This document shows positions 8,400 through 17,300 of a stretch of DNA of 64,000 nt, piece after piece; within the stretch, counting starts at the first letter, position 1, and the number at the start of each line of letters is the position of its first letter. The notes under the pieces were generated by a model. That model was not told the origin of the DNA. It saw nothing but the letters and a program-made list of their open reading frames with translations, and made no database searches. The position numbers and the translations under genes are program-made. Source of the DNA: Kibdelosporangium banguiense (GTDB taxonomy: Bacteria > Actinomycetota > Actinomycetes > Mycobacteriales > Pseudonocardiaceae); contig NZ_JAGINW010000001.1 in assembly GCF_017876405.1 (NCBI RefSeq), forward strand, positions 8,817,203 to 8,881,202. Direction: 5' to 3'.

Positions 8400-9043
8400 G
8401 AACGCAGGTACGCCAGCACCGCCTGGACCCGGCGGTGACCGCCTCCGTCCCCGGCAGGCAGGCCGAGTTTGCCGAAGACGTTGCCGATGTGCTTGTGCAC
8501 CGCACCGGCACTGATCACCAGCGCGTCGCCGATCTGGGTGTTGGAGTGGCCCTCGGCCATCAGCGCCAGCACTTCCCGTTCCCGCGCCGTCAGCGTCCGG
8601 ATCGGGTCGCTTGCCTTGCGGCGCACCAGAAGCTGGGCCACCACGTCGGGGTCCAGCACGGTTCCCCCGGCGGCTACCCGGTTGAGCGAGTCGAGGAAGT
8701 CCGCGACCTTGCCAACCCGCTCCTTGAGCAGATAGCCGACTCCTCCCCCGTTCCCGGCCAGCAGATCCTCGGCATAGCTGTCCTCGACGTACGCCGAAAG
8801 CACCAGCACAGCCAGGCCGGGATAACGCCTGCGTGCCTCCACCGCGGCGCGCAGGCCTTCGTCGGTGTACGTGGGTGGCATCCGGATGTCGACCACCGCC
8901 ACATCCGGCTTGTCGGTGTCCAGCGCGGCGAGCAGGTCATCAGGATTGTCGGTGGCCGTGGTCACCTCCAGGCCTTCACTGCGCAGCAACAACGCCATGC
9001 CCTCACGCAGCAGGGCGTCGTCCTCGGCGATCACGATCCGCAT
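8396..9043 (-). CDS. LuxR-family (NarL-type) response regulator
   Basis: A 215-residue response regulator. The receiver domain has the acidic pair EDD near residues 7-9, the phospho-acceptor aspartate in VAVVDIRMPP, and the conserved lysine in YLLKERVG. The output domain is a GerE/LuxR helix-turn-helix (LTAREREVLALMAEGHSNTQIGDALVISAGAVHKHIGNVF, residues about 150-190). It is encoded just after the HisKA_3 kinase, nine bases apart, and should be its partner. The C-terminus overlaps the inverted repeat in front of the SDR gene. Probable target: the divergent ABC transporter genes. Confidence 0.94.
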   Translation of the reverse strand: MRIVIAEDDALLREGMALLLRSEGLEVTTATDNPDDLLAALDTDKPDVAVVDIRMPPTYTDEGLRAAVEARRRYPGLAVLVLSAYVEDSYAEDLLAGNGGGVGYLLKERVGKVADFLDSLNRVAAGGTVLDPDVVAQLLVRRKASDPIRTLTAREREVLALMAEGHSNTQIGDALVISAGAVHKHIGNVFGKLGLPAGDGGGHRRVQAVLAYLRS

Positions 9044-9052
9044 GGTTTCCTC

Positions 9053-10261
9053 TCACGCTCCAGCCGGGACAACGGCTCGCACGACAGTCGGCCCGCCTGG
9101 CGGGCTAGTCACCGCGGTCTGCCCGTCGAAGGCGGCGATCCGCCGGCGGATGCCGTTCAGCCCGGTGCCGCCGTCCTCGTCGGCTCCCCCGCGGCCGTCG
9201 TCGGCGATCTCGATCGTCAGGGCGTCGCCCGACATGGAGATCCGTACCGTGACCTGCGTGGCTCCGCTGTGCTTGGCCACATTGGTCAACGCCTCCGCCA
9301 CGACGAAGTACGCCGCCGACTCGACCGCGGCGGGCAACCGGCGAACAGAATCGACGGCGACCGTGCACGGAATCGGGCTCCGCGCGGCGAGCGCGTCCAC
9401 AGCGCCATCGAGCCCACGATCGGCCAGCACCGGCGGATGGATGCTGCGAACCACGTCCCGGAGCTCGGCCAGCGCGTCGGTGGCGGCGTCCTGCGCCTTG
9501 ACGATCAGCGGGAGCGCGGAATCCGGGTCACGCTTGAGCGAACGCTCCATGATGCCGAGCATCATCACCACGGCAACCAGGCGATTCTGCGTGCCGTCGT
9601 GCAGATCGCGCTCGATCCGGCGCAACTCGGCACCATGCGCCTCCAGCGCCGCCGCCCGGGTCGCGGTCAGCTCGGCCATCCGCTGCACGAGAGTCGCTTT
9701 CGGCGGCGCGAGCCGTGTGCTCGACCAGCGGACGTCCCACGCCGCCATCACCGGTATCAGCCAACGGCCCAGCAGCAGAAGCGCGACTGCGACCACGGGA
9801 CTGGCCGCGGCCAGCGACCAAGAGTCCACAACGATCCCGAACGAGGTGCCGACTCCACCTGGGATGGCCCACCAGTAGAGCGGTGCCAACGCGTTCTGCA
9901 CCACGGCACTGGGAATGCCGACCGCCAGGCCGCCGGTGAGCATCCCGGTCAACGCGTGCAGCAACAGCCACACCACGTCGCGCCTGGTCGCCGGGTCGGA
10001 CGCCGCTGTCACGACCCGCTGAACGAGCGAACCGCCTAACTCCTCGTAGCGCTCCGGAATGGCCGTGCCGGAGAAGGCCGCCACCCGCCCGCGGTCGTAC
10101 GCCACAACCCGGCGCATCAACCGCACCGCGTGCGGAAGCAGTGGATACACCACCAGGCTCACCAGGACCACGGACAGCACGATCCAGGACGCGAGCGCCG
10201 TGACGAACCCCACCAGCAAGTAGCGCAACGACGGCCACACCGCCACCAGCGCCTGCCTCAT
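9053..10261 (-). CDS. Sensor histidine kinase, HisKA_3 type
   Basis: A 402-residue membrane kinase. The N-terminal 200 residues contain about four to five hydrophobic segments (LLVGFVTALASWIVLSVVLV, ALTGMLTGGLAVGIPSAVV, VVAVALLLLGRW). The dimerisation/phospho-acceptor helix reads ERDLHDGTQNRL, with the histidine that receives phosphate. The ATPase has the N-box EALTNVAKHS and the G-box DDGRGGADEDGGTGLNGI. The frame is open far upstream, but homology-like content starts at ATG 10261. It has no large extracellular sensor, as in envelope-stress intramembrane kinases, which agrees with the divergent FtsX-type ABC transporter. Confidence 0.93.
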   Translation of the reverse strand: MRQALVAVWPSLRYLLVGFVTALASWIVLSVVLVSLVVYPLLPHAVRLMRRVVAYDRGRVAAFSGTAIPERYEELGGSLVQRVVTAASDPATRRDVVWLLLHALTGMLTGGLAVGIPSAVVQNALAPLYWWAIPGGVGTSFGIVVDSWSLAAASPVVAVALLLLGRWLIPVMAAWDVRWSSTRLAPPKATLVQRMAELTATRAAALEAHGAELRRIERDLHDGTQNRLVAVVMMLGIMERSLKRDPDSALPLIVKAQDAATDALAELRDVVRSIHPPVLADRGLDGAVDALAARSPIPCTVAVDSVRRLPAAVESAAYFVVAEALTNVAKHSGATQVTVRISMSGDALTIEIADDGRGGADEDGGTGLNGIRRRIAAFDGQTAVTSPPGGPTVVRAVVPAGA

Positions 10262-10372
10262 GTCCCTCCCCGATGGTAGAGCGCGCTCCACCGTGGATCT
10301 GGCAGTGCGCGGGATGTCAGTGACCCCGCCCGGGAACCTACCGTCGCTCCCGACAACGAGCAGGAGCGGGGA

Positions 10373-11125
10373 ATGACAACACCAGTGACGACCAGTCAGG
10401 AGTACGCAGTCCAGCTGGACTCCGTGGCCAAGACCTATGGAACGGGCGATGGCGCGGTGACCGCGTTGCGCGGCGTGACGCTCCGGCTGCGGCGAGGCCG
10501 GTTCACGGCCGTGATGGGGCCGTCCGGGTCGGGAAAGAGCACGTTCCTGCACTGCGCGGCCGGGCTTGACCGGCCGACCTCCGGCACCGTCCGGCTCGGT
10601 GACGTAGACCTCGGCAGGCTCAAGGAGACCGCGCTGACCGAGCTGCGCCGCAGCCGGATCGGCTTCATCTTCCAGGCCTACAACCTCGTGCCGTCGCTGA
10701 GTGCCCTGGACAACATCACCCTGCCGCTGCGGTTCGGCGGGCAGCAGGCCGACCGGGCCTGGCTGCACGAGGTGATCGGCCGGGTCGGCCTGGCCCAGCA
10801 CCTGGACCGCAAGCCGAGTCAGCTGTCGGGCGGCCAGCAGCAACGCGTCGCCATCGCCCGAGCCCTGATCACCCGCCCTGAGGTCGTCTTCGCCGATGAA
10901 CCCACCGGCGCCCTGGACACACGCACCGGCGCGCAGGTCCTCACGTTGCTGCGTGACCTGGTGGAGAGCATCGGCCAGACCGTCGTGATGGTCACGCACG
11001 ACCCCGTGGCCGCGTCACACGCGCACAGCGTGATCTTCCTGGCCGACGGCCGTGTGGTCGACGAGGTCGCCCGGCCGACGCCCGACCTCGTGGCCACGCG
11101 GATGACGACTTTGGGGGACTGGTGA
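10373..11125 (+). CDS. ABC transporter ATP-binding protein (MacB/LolD type)
   Basis: A 250-residue ATPase with Walker A GPSGSGKST, the Q-loop FIFQAYNLVPSL, the signature LSGGQQQR, Walker B VVFADEPTGALD and the switch VMVTHD. The family partners with FtsX-like permeases in mechanotransmission or peptide-resistance systems rather than in classic uptake. Its stop overlaps the start of the permease gene by one base (TGATG). The divergent two-component system suggests induction by an envelope signal such as an antimicrobial peptide. Confidence 0.94.
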   Translation: MTTPVTTSQEYAVQLDSVAKTYGTGDGAVTALRGVTLRLRRGRFTAVMGPSGSGKSTFLHCAAGLDRPTSGTVRLGDVDLGRLKETALTELRRSRIGFIFQAYNLVPSLSALDNITLPLRFGGQQADRAWLHEVIGRVGLAQHLDRKPSQLSGGQQQRVAIARALITRPEVVFADEPTGALDTRTGAQVLTLLRDLVESIGQTVVMVTHDPVAASHAHSVIFLADGRVVDEVARPTPDLVATRMTTLGDW

Positions 11126-13566
11126 TGTACGGGATGGCCTGGCAGGCGATCAAGGCCCGCAAAGGGGCCTTCGTCGCGCCACTGCTCGCCTTGTTCGGCG
11201 GGTCGATCCTGCTCACGGCGTGCGGGATTCTGCTGCAGTCGGGGCTGTTCGGCGGCGTCCCGGTCCAGCGGTACGCCGCGGCGCCGGCCGTGATCAGCGG
11301 AAACCAGACGGTCAGCGCGACCGCGGACGGCATGTCCCACAGCGAGAGCCTCGCCGGGCGAGTGCCCGTCGACGCACGCCTGGTCGACGAGGTGACCCGG
11401 ATTCCCGGCGTCCGCAAGGCGATCGGGGACGTGAACTTTCCCGTGCTCGCGCCGGACGGGCCCACGTCCGGGCACGGCTGGGCCAGCGCGGAACTGGCTC
11501 CTTACACGCTGAAAGCGGGGCAGGCGCCTGCCGGGCCGCGCGATGTCGTGCTCACCGGCCGGGCGGGGGTTTCGGTCGGCGACACGATCCCGCTTTCAGT
11601 GCGGTCCCAATCCGAGTCGTACCGGGTCGCCGGGATCGCCGACGGGCCACCGGCGGTGTTCTTCTCCGATGACGTCGCGCGTCAACTGTCCGGCGACCCG
11701 GGCAAAATCGCCGCGATCGGTGTGTTCGGCGATCCGGACACCGTGCGGAACGCACTCGCCGCCAACCCGGACGTGAGTGTGCTGACCGGCGTGAACCGGT
11801 CCGAGGCGGAATCCTCCGACGGCGCGCAGTCCCGGATGATCCTGATGATCGTGACCAGCTCGTTCTCCGGGTTCGTGCTGATGATCGTGATCTTCGTGAC
11901 GGGCAGCACGCTCGCCCTGGTGCTCAACCAAAGGCGGCGTGAATTCGCCTTGCTGCGCGCGGTCGCCGCGACACCTCGTCAGCTCCGGCGCCTGATCGGC
12001 ACGGAAACCCTGCTGATTTCCGGGGCCGGTGCTGTGCTGGGTGTCGGGCCGGGCCTGTTCGCCGGGTACGCGCTGCGCGACGCTTTCGCAAGGATCGGCA
12101 TCATCCCCGCGGAGTTCGAACTCTCCGTCGGTCCCGTACCGATGCTCGCCGCGATCGTGTTGTGTGTGGCGGCGGCACAGATCGCGGCCCGGTCCTCCGC
12201 CCGCCGGATGCTTCGGATCAAACCCGTGGAGGCGCTGGGCGAGGCCGCCGTCGAACCTCGCAGGCTCGGTAAAGCGCGCCTGATCTCAGGATTCGTGCTG
12301 CTGGCACTTGCGGTCGCCGGCGCTGTCGCCGCTCTGGTCATCCCGGGGCAGCCGGCCATCGCCCCGGCCGGGATGTCGTCACTGCTGGCCGTGATCGGAC
12401 TGGGCCTGCTCGGGCCGGTCTTCGTGTCGGCCGCGACCCGGCTCATCGGCCGTCCTCTCCTGCGCTCGCCCGGCAGCGCCGGATATCTGGCCGCCCGCAA
12501 CAGCATGGCCAACTCCCGGCGCCTCGCCGCGGCCGTCACCCCGCTCGTGCTCACGATCGGTTTCGCGGTCACGCAGTTCTACAGCCAGACCACCATGGCC
12601 GAAGCCACGCTCTACCAAGCCCGCGCCGCCACCACAGCGGACTACGTCCTCACCGCCCCCAACGGCCTCCCTGCCGACGCAGCCACCGCCGCACGCGCCG
12701 TCCCCGGCGTCACCGCCGCCACTCCCCTGGTCGGCAGCGAAGTCGTCGTCCTGGATCCCGACGCGGCCTCCGAACCACTCACCAAGTCACGCGCTCATGG
12801 CGTGGATGCCTCCCAATTGAAAGGCACCCTCTCCTTGACCGCGACCACAGGCGACTTTGGCGCGTTGCGCGGAGACACTGTGGCACTCAGCGAAACCACG
12901 GCCTCATGGGCGGGAAAGAAGGCCGGCGACCGGATCTCGATGTACCTCGGCGACCGGACGCTGATCAACCCGGCCGTGGTCGCGGTGTTCAAGGACAACC
13001 TCGGCTTCGGCGACATCCTGATGCCGCACGAAGTCCTGATCCCGCACACCGTCAACCGGACCGCGGACTCGATCCTGGTCAGCGGCAACACAGACGGCCT
13101 GCAGGCACTGCCCTACCCCGGCCTCAAGGTCACCGATCGCCAAGGCCTCGTCGTGGCCCTCGACGACGAACAGCAGGCCAACCTCTGGCTCAACCGCATC
13201 CTGCTCGGCGTGATCATGCTCTACGTCGCCCTGTCGGTGGTGAACACCCTCGTCACGGCCACTTTGGACCGCGGCCGTGAACTGTCCCTGCTCCGCCTGG
13301 TCGGCGGCACCAGGCGCCAGGTCCTGCGCGTCATGCGCGTCGAATCCTGGATCGTCGTCGGCATCGCGGTCGTGGCCGGATCCGCGATTCCCGTGCTGCC
13401 CCTGGCTTTCCTGGGCCTCAACCTGGCCGGCTCGCCGATCCCGGACGGCACTCCCCTGGTCTACATCGGAATCGTCGCCCTGGCCACCGCCATCGGCCTG
13501 CTCGCCATCAGACTCCCCGCCCGCCGGATCACCCGCGGCAAAGTCACCGTCCTCACCCGCGAGTAG
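11125..13566 (+). CDS. FtsX-like ABC transporter permease
   Basis: An 813-residue permease with two FtsX cores. There is an N-terminal membrane segment, a large extracellular domain, three membrane segments near residues 240-360 (LMIVTSSFSGFVLMIVIFVT onward), a second membrane block after residue 400, another extracellular domain, and three C-terminal segments near 700-800. This is the usual layout of actinomycete FtsX/MacB-like permeases of about 800-850 residues. It works with the ATPase just upstream. A GTG codon three bases earlier is an alternative start. A perfect palindrome follows the gene. Confidence 0.92.
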   Translation: MYGMAWQAIKARKGAFVAPLLALFGGSILLTACGILLQSGLFGGVPVQRYAAAPAVISGNQTVSATADGMSHSESLAGRVPVDARLVDEVTRIPGVRKAIGDVNFPVLAPDGPTSGHGWASAELAPYTLKAGQAPAGPRDVVLTGRAGVSVGDTIPLSVRSQSESYRVAGIADGPPAVFFSDDVARQLSGDPGKIAAIGVFGDPDTVRNALAANPDVSVLTGVNRSEAESSDGAQSRMILMIVTSSFSGFVLMIVIFVTGSTLALVLNQRRREFALLRAVAATPRQLRRLIGTETLLISGAGAVLGVGPGLFAGYALRDAFARIGIIPAEFELSVGPVPMLAAIVLCVAAAQIAARSSARRMLRIKPVEALGEAAVEPRRLGKARLISGFVLLALAVAGAVAALVIPGQPAIAPAGMSSLLAVIGLGLLGPVFVSAATRLIGRPLLRSPGSAGYLAARNSMANSRRLAAAVTPLVLTIGFAVTQFYSQTTMAEATLYQARAATTADYVLTAPNGLPADAATAARAVPGVTAATPLVGSEVVVLDPDAASEPLTKSRAHGVDASQLKGTLSLTATTGDFGALRGDTVALSETTASWAGKKAGDRISMYLGDRTLINPAVVAVFKDNLGFGDILMPHEVLIPHTVNRTADSILVSGNTDGLQALPYPGLKVTDRQGLVVALDDEQQANLWLNRILLGVIMLYVALSVVNTLVTATLDRGRELSLLRLVGGTRRQVLRVMRVESWIVVGIAVVAGSAIPVLPLAFLGLNLAGSPIPDGTPLVYIGIVALATAIGLLAIRLPARRITRGKVTVLTRE

Positions 13567-13640
13567 GGCTTCGTTCCCGGCTGCTTTGAAGGGCGTTTTC
13601 GTCACTGTCAGATTTCACTGTGGTCGTAGTCCTAAATGCA

Positions 13641-13668
13641 GTGGCCCCTGATGCGCATCAGGGGCCAC
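13641..13668. terminator. Perfect 28-bp palindrome after the FtsX-type operon
   Basis: The arms GTGGCCCCTGATGC and GCATCAGGGGCCAC are exact reverse complements with no spacer, lying 75 bases after the permease stop and 17 bases before the next start. It would fold into a very stable hairpin in either direction and is most simply a terminator. Because it is fully symmetric, a protein-binding site cannot be excluded. Confidence 0.65.
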
Positions 13669-13684
13669 GCAATACTGTTCGGCT

Positions 13685-14299
13685 ATGACGGCGAAGGTGC
13701 CGCGATCACTGCGTCGCGTTGTACGTAGACGACATGCCGGGTTTCGGCTGCGCCTCGCGCCCGGCGGTCTCCGTGCGGTACTCGCACCTGTGGTCTGTGT
13801 GCTGGCGTTGGTGTTTGCCGCGGCCCTGGCGCAGTTCGGCCTGCTTGTGGCCGTGATGCCGCTTGTCAATCTGTTCTTGAGAGCCTTGCGTGAGGCCTTC
13901 AGCTTCGCGTTCCTCGTGTTCGTCAGTGCTCCCTTCGGGGGATTGGTCATCTACGGTGCCGCGCACCTGGCGATCGGTGCGGTGCGGTTCGCGCATGCGT
14001 TCCACCGGATTGAGATACGACCGGACCGTGTCGTGGTCGCCGGATGGTTCCGCCGGACTGTGGTGGAGATCGTGGACCTCAGGGAGATCATGCTGCGGGA
14101 ACACAGAGACTCGGTGGAGGTGGTGCTCCGCGCCGGCGAACGGCTCATCGTGTGTCCCGCCGCACTGGGCAGCCGCCTGCCCAGGACGGATCTATCCGAA
14201 CTGGCCGCGTGGCTCGGCGAGATCCTGGTGCCTGTAGAGGTACCCGTGAGGCACTGTCGCGCCGCCACCGCGGTCACGAGCGAGCGAGACAGTGGGTAG
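13685..14299 (+). CDS. Membrane protein with C-terminal PH-like domain, function unknown
   Basis: A 204-residue protein not recognised as a named family. It has a very basic N-terminus, two hydrophobic segments (about residues 30-60 and 70-105), then a soluble domain starting FHRIEIRPDRVVVAGWFRRT. The pattern of short beta strands with a central arginine-rich loop resembles bacterial PH-like (bPH) domains found in small actinomycete membrane proteins. It lies just downstream of the palindrome and 44 bases before the kinase gene on the same strand, so co-transcription with the kinase is possible. Function unknown. Confidence 0.75.
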   Translation: MTAKVPRSLRRVVRRRHAGFRLRLAPGGLRAVLAPVVCVLALVFAAALAQFGLLVAVMPLVNLFLRALREAFSFAFLVFVSAPFGGLVIYGAAHLAIGAVRFAHAFHRIEIRPDRVVVAGWFRRTVVEIVDLREIMLREHRDSVEVVLRAGERLIVCPAALGSRLPRTDLSELAAWLGEILVPVEVPVRHCRAATAVTSERDSG

Positions 14300-14343
14300 A
14301 TCTGCCGCCCCAGCGGGTCCTGGTTGCTCAGTAGGTTGGGGCG

Positions 14344-17300
14344 ATGGTCGCGGGCGCTACCGACACCGGTTCCACCGACATGCCTGTTTTCGGGCCCTAT
14401 CGGATTCTTGAGCTGCTTGGTCAGGGTGGGATGGGTGTGGTTCACCGCGCCTACGACACTGTTCACGATCGCGTGGTCGCGTTGAAGCGGCTGCCGAGTT
14501 CGATCACCGACCGCGAATACCGGGTGCGGTTTCGCCGGGAGGCACGGATCGCGGCCGGGCTCAAGCACCCGAACGTGATTCCGGTGAACGACTTCGGGGA
14601 GATCGACGGCGATCTGTACCTCGACATGAAACTCATCGAGGGCACGGACCTGCGGCGCGGTCTGGGTTCCGGGACCTTCGAGGTGGATCGTACGATCCGG
14701 ATCCTGTCGCAGGTCGCGTTGGCGTTGGACGCCGCGCACGAACGGGGCCTGATCCACCGCGATGTGAAGCCGTCGAACATCCTGATCGGCGACGACGGGC
14801 AGACCTATCTGGCCGACTTCGGGATCGCGCGGGAGACATCGCCCGAGGCCACAGCCTTGACGCGGTCCGGGGACCTGATCGGCACCTGGGACTACATGGC
14901 GCCCGAGCGGATGTCCGCAGGCGCGGTCGACGGTCGCTCGGACCAGTACTCGCTGGCGTGTGTCCTGTTCGAATGCCTGACAGGGCGGCTCGCGCATCCG
15001 GCGTCGGACCCGGCAGCGAAGGTCGCCGCGCACCTGCTGCAGCCTCCGCCCGCGCCTTCGGTGTTCGTGCCGACGATCAGCCGGGAGCTCGACGCGGTTG
15101 TCATGCGCGGCATGGCAAAGGAGCCCGCACGCCGATTCGCGACGACGACCGCGATGATGAAGGCGGCGGGAGAAGCCGCCTACGCGGGCGTCACCACACG
15201 CGCCGCTCAGTCGACTGAGGACCAGGGCAAAATCGTGCGGGCGATTCTGCGGTCGAGTTCGCCCCGCAAGGGAAGCACGCTCCCGATCCTGCACAACTAC
15301 CCGCCGACCTGCCCCTACCCCGGGTTGATCGGCTTCGAGCAGTCGGACGCGGACCTGTTCCACGGACGCGATCACGTCGTCACAGAACTGTTGGTACGCC
15401 TGGCAGAACAACTCGACGGCGGCGAACCGGTAGTCCTCGTCGGCGCGTCCGGCGCAGGCAAGTCGTCAGTCCTGCACGCCGGTCTGCTGCCGAAACTGGC
15501 TGACGACCCGGCATGGCCGCAGGTCGTGATCACGCCGGGCTCGGATCCGATCGGCTTTCTGGCCGCTGCGATCGCGCCGCACACCGGGATGGCCGCCGCG
15601 GACATCGCCCAGTCCATCCGCCAGCGCCCCACCAAGTTCGGCGAGATCTGCGCGCGGGCCGGCCGGTCGATCATCGTGGTCGACCAGTTCGAGGAACTGT
15701 TCACCCACGGTGTCCCCGAAGCCGACCGGCGGGCGTTCGCCACGGCCCTGGCACACGCCAGACCGGCGTTGGCCCTCCTCGCGGTGCGCGCGGACCTTGT
15801 CGACCGATGCATCGAACTCAACCCGTTGATGCCCGCTCTCACCGCACCCGTGCTGCTCGGGTCGATGGACGCGACCGAGCTCAGGCAGGCGATCGTCCAG
15901 CCCGCCCGAGACTTCGGCGTCGAGATCGAACCCGGCCTGCCGGAACGTCTGATAGCCGACCTCGGTGTACGCGGCGAGGTGCGCTACGACCCGGGCGCCT
16001 TGCCGCGAATGGCACACGCTCTGAGAGAAGCGTGGAACTACCGCGAAGGCTCTGTGCTGACGCTCGCCGCGTACCGCCGTGCCGGCGGAATCGACGGCGC
16101 TGTTTCCCGGACCGCCGAGGACATCTTCGCAAGGCTTGATCATGCCGACAGAGAAGCACTTCGCGGGATCCTGTTACGTCTGGTGGCCGTCTCCGACGAC
16201 GGCACGGTCGCGCGGCGCAGAGTCGATCCGCAGGAGATCAGCGGCTACATCCTGGACAACTTGATCGCCGCGCGGCTCGTCACCGTCGACGCGACAGGCG
16301 CGCGACTCAGCCACGAAGCGTTGCTCACCGCGTGGCCCAGACTGCGCGACTGGATCGACGAGGACCGGGCGGGATTGGTGCAGCACCGCAGGTTCATCGA
16401 CGCGGTCCGGGTCTGGGTCGAGTCCGGACAGCACAGCGACGACCTCTACCGCGGTGTCCGCCTCGCCACCGTGAACTCGTGGCTCGATCGCGGCCGTACC
16501 CAGTTGCAGCCCGCCGAACAAGAGTTCCTGGTCAGGTCGAACGCCGCCGAATACGCCGGGCAGATCACCGCGCGCCGCAGAACCCGGCGGCTGCGCACGC
16601 TGGTGGCAGCGCTGAGTGTGCTGCTGCTGGTGGCCGCCGGTGCCGTGGTCGTCGCGACCGAGCTGAGACAGGACGCCCAGGACGAACGCAACCGGGCCGA
16701 CATCGGCAAGCAGATGAACCTGTCACGGCAACTGGCCGCCGAAGCTTCCCTGGCCAGAGGCACCGACCCACGCCGGGCGGCGTTGTCGGCACTGGGTTCC
16801 TGGCAGGCGGGCGAAACCGCCGAAGGACGCAGTGCGCTGCTAGGCACGCAGACCGATCACTACAAGGGCCGGATGCAGGGCCATCAGGGTGCCGTCTCGT
16901 CCGTGGCGATCAGCGGCGACGGGAAGATCGCGGCCAGTGGCGGGCGTGACGGCTCGCTCCGGCTGTGGGACGTGCCGAATCGCCGGGAGCTGACGGTGCT
17001 CGCCGACGGCGACGGCTGGTTCCGCACCGTGTCGATGACCGCGGACGGCCGGTTCCTGCTGGCGGCGAACCCGATCGAAGGCAAGGTGACCCTGTGGAGC
17101 GTGCCGGATCGCAAGATCCTGTTCACCGTTCCGGACAAGGGCATCGACGGGCAGATATCCTTCGACGGCAAGACTTTCGTGGCATGGACCGACCGTGGGG
17201 TCGCGGTCTGGGACGTGGAGTCGCACGTTGAGCGAGCCCGGTTCCCCGCGGCGAACTCCCTGGCGATGGCGTACAGCCCGGACGGTTCGCTCGTCGCGAC

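Noticed and set aside
9053..10999. A longer version of the histidine kinase reaching into the ABC ATPase gene
   Set aside because: The extra 246 residues are antisense to the ATPase gene; the membrane domain starts at 10261.
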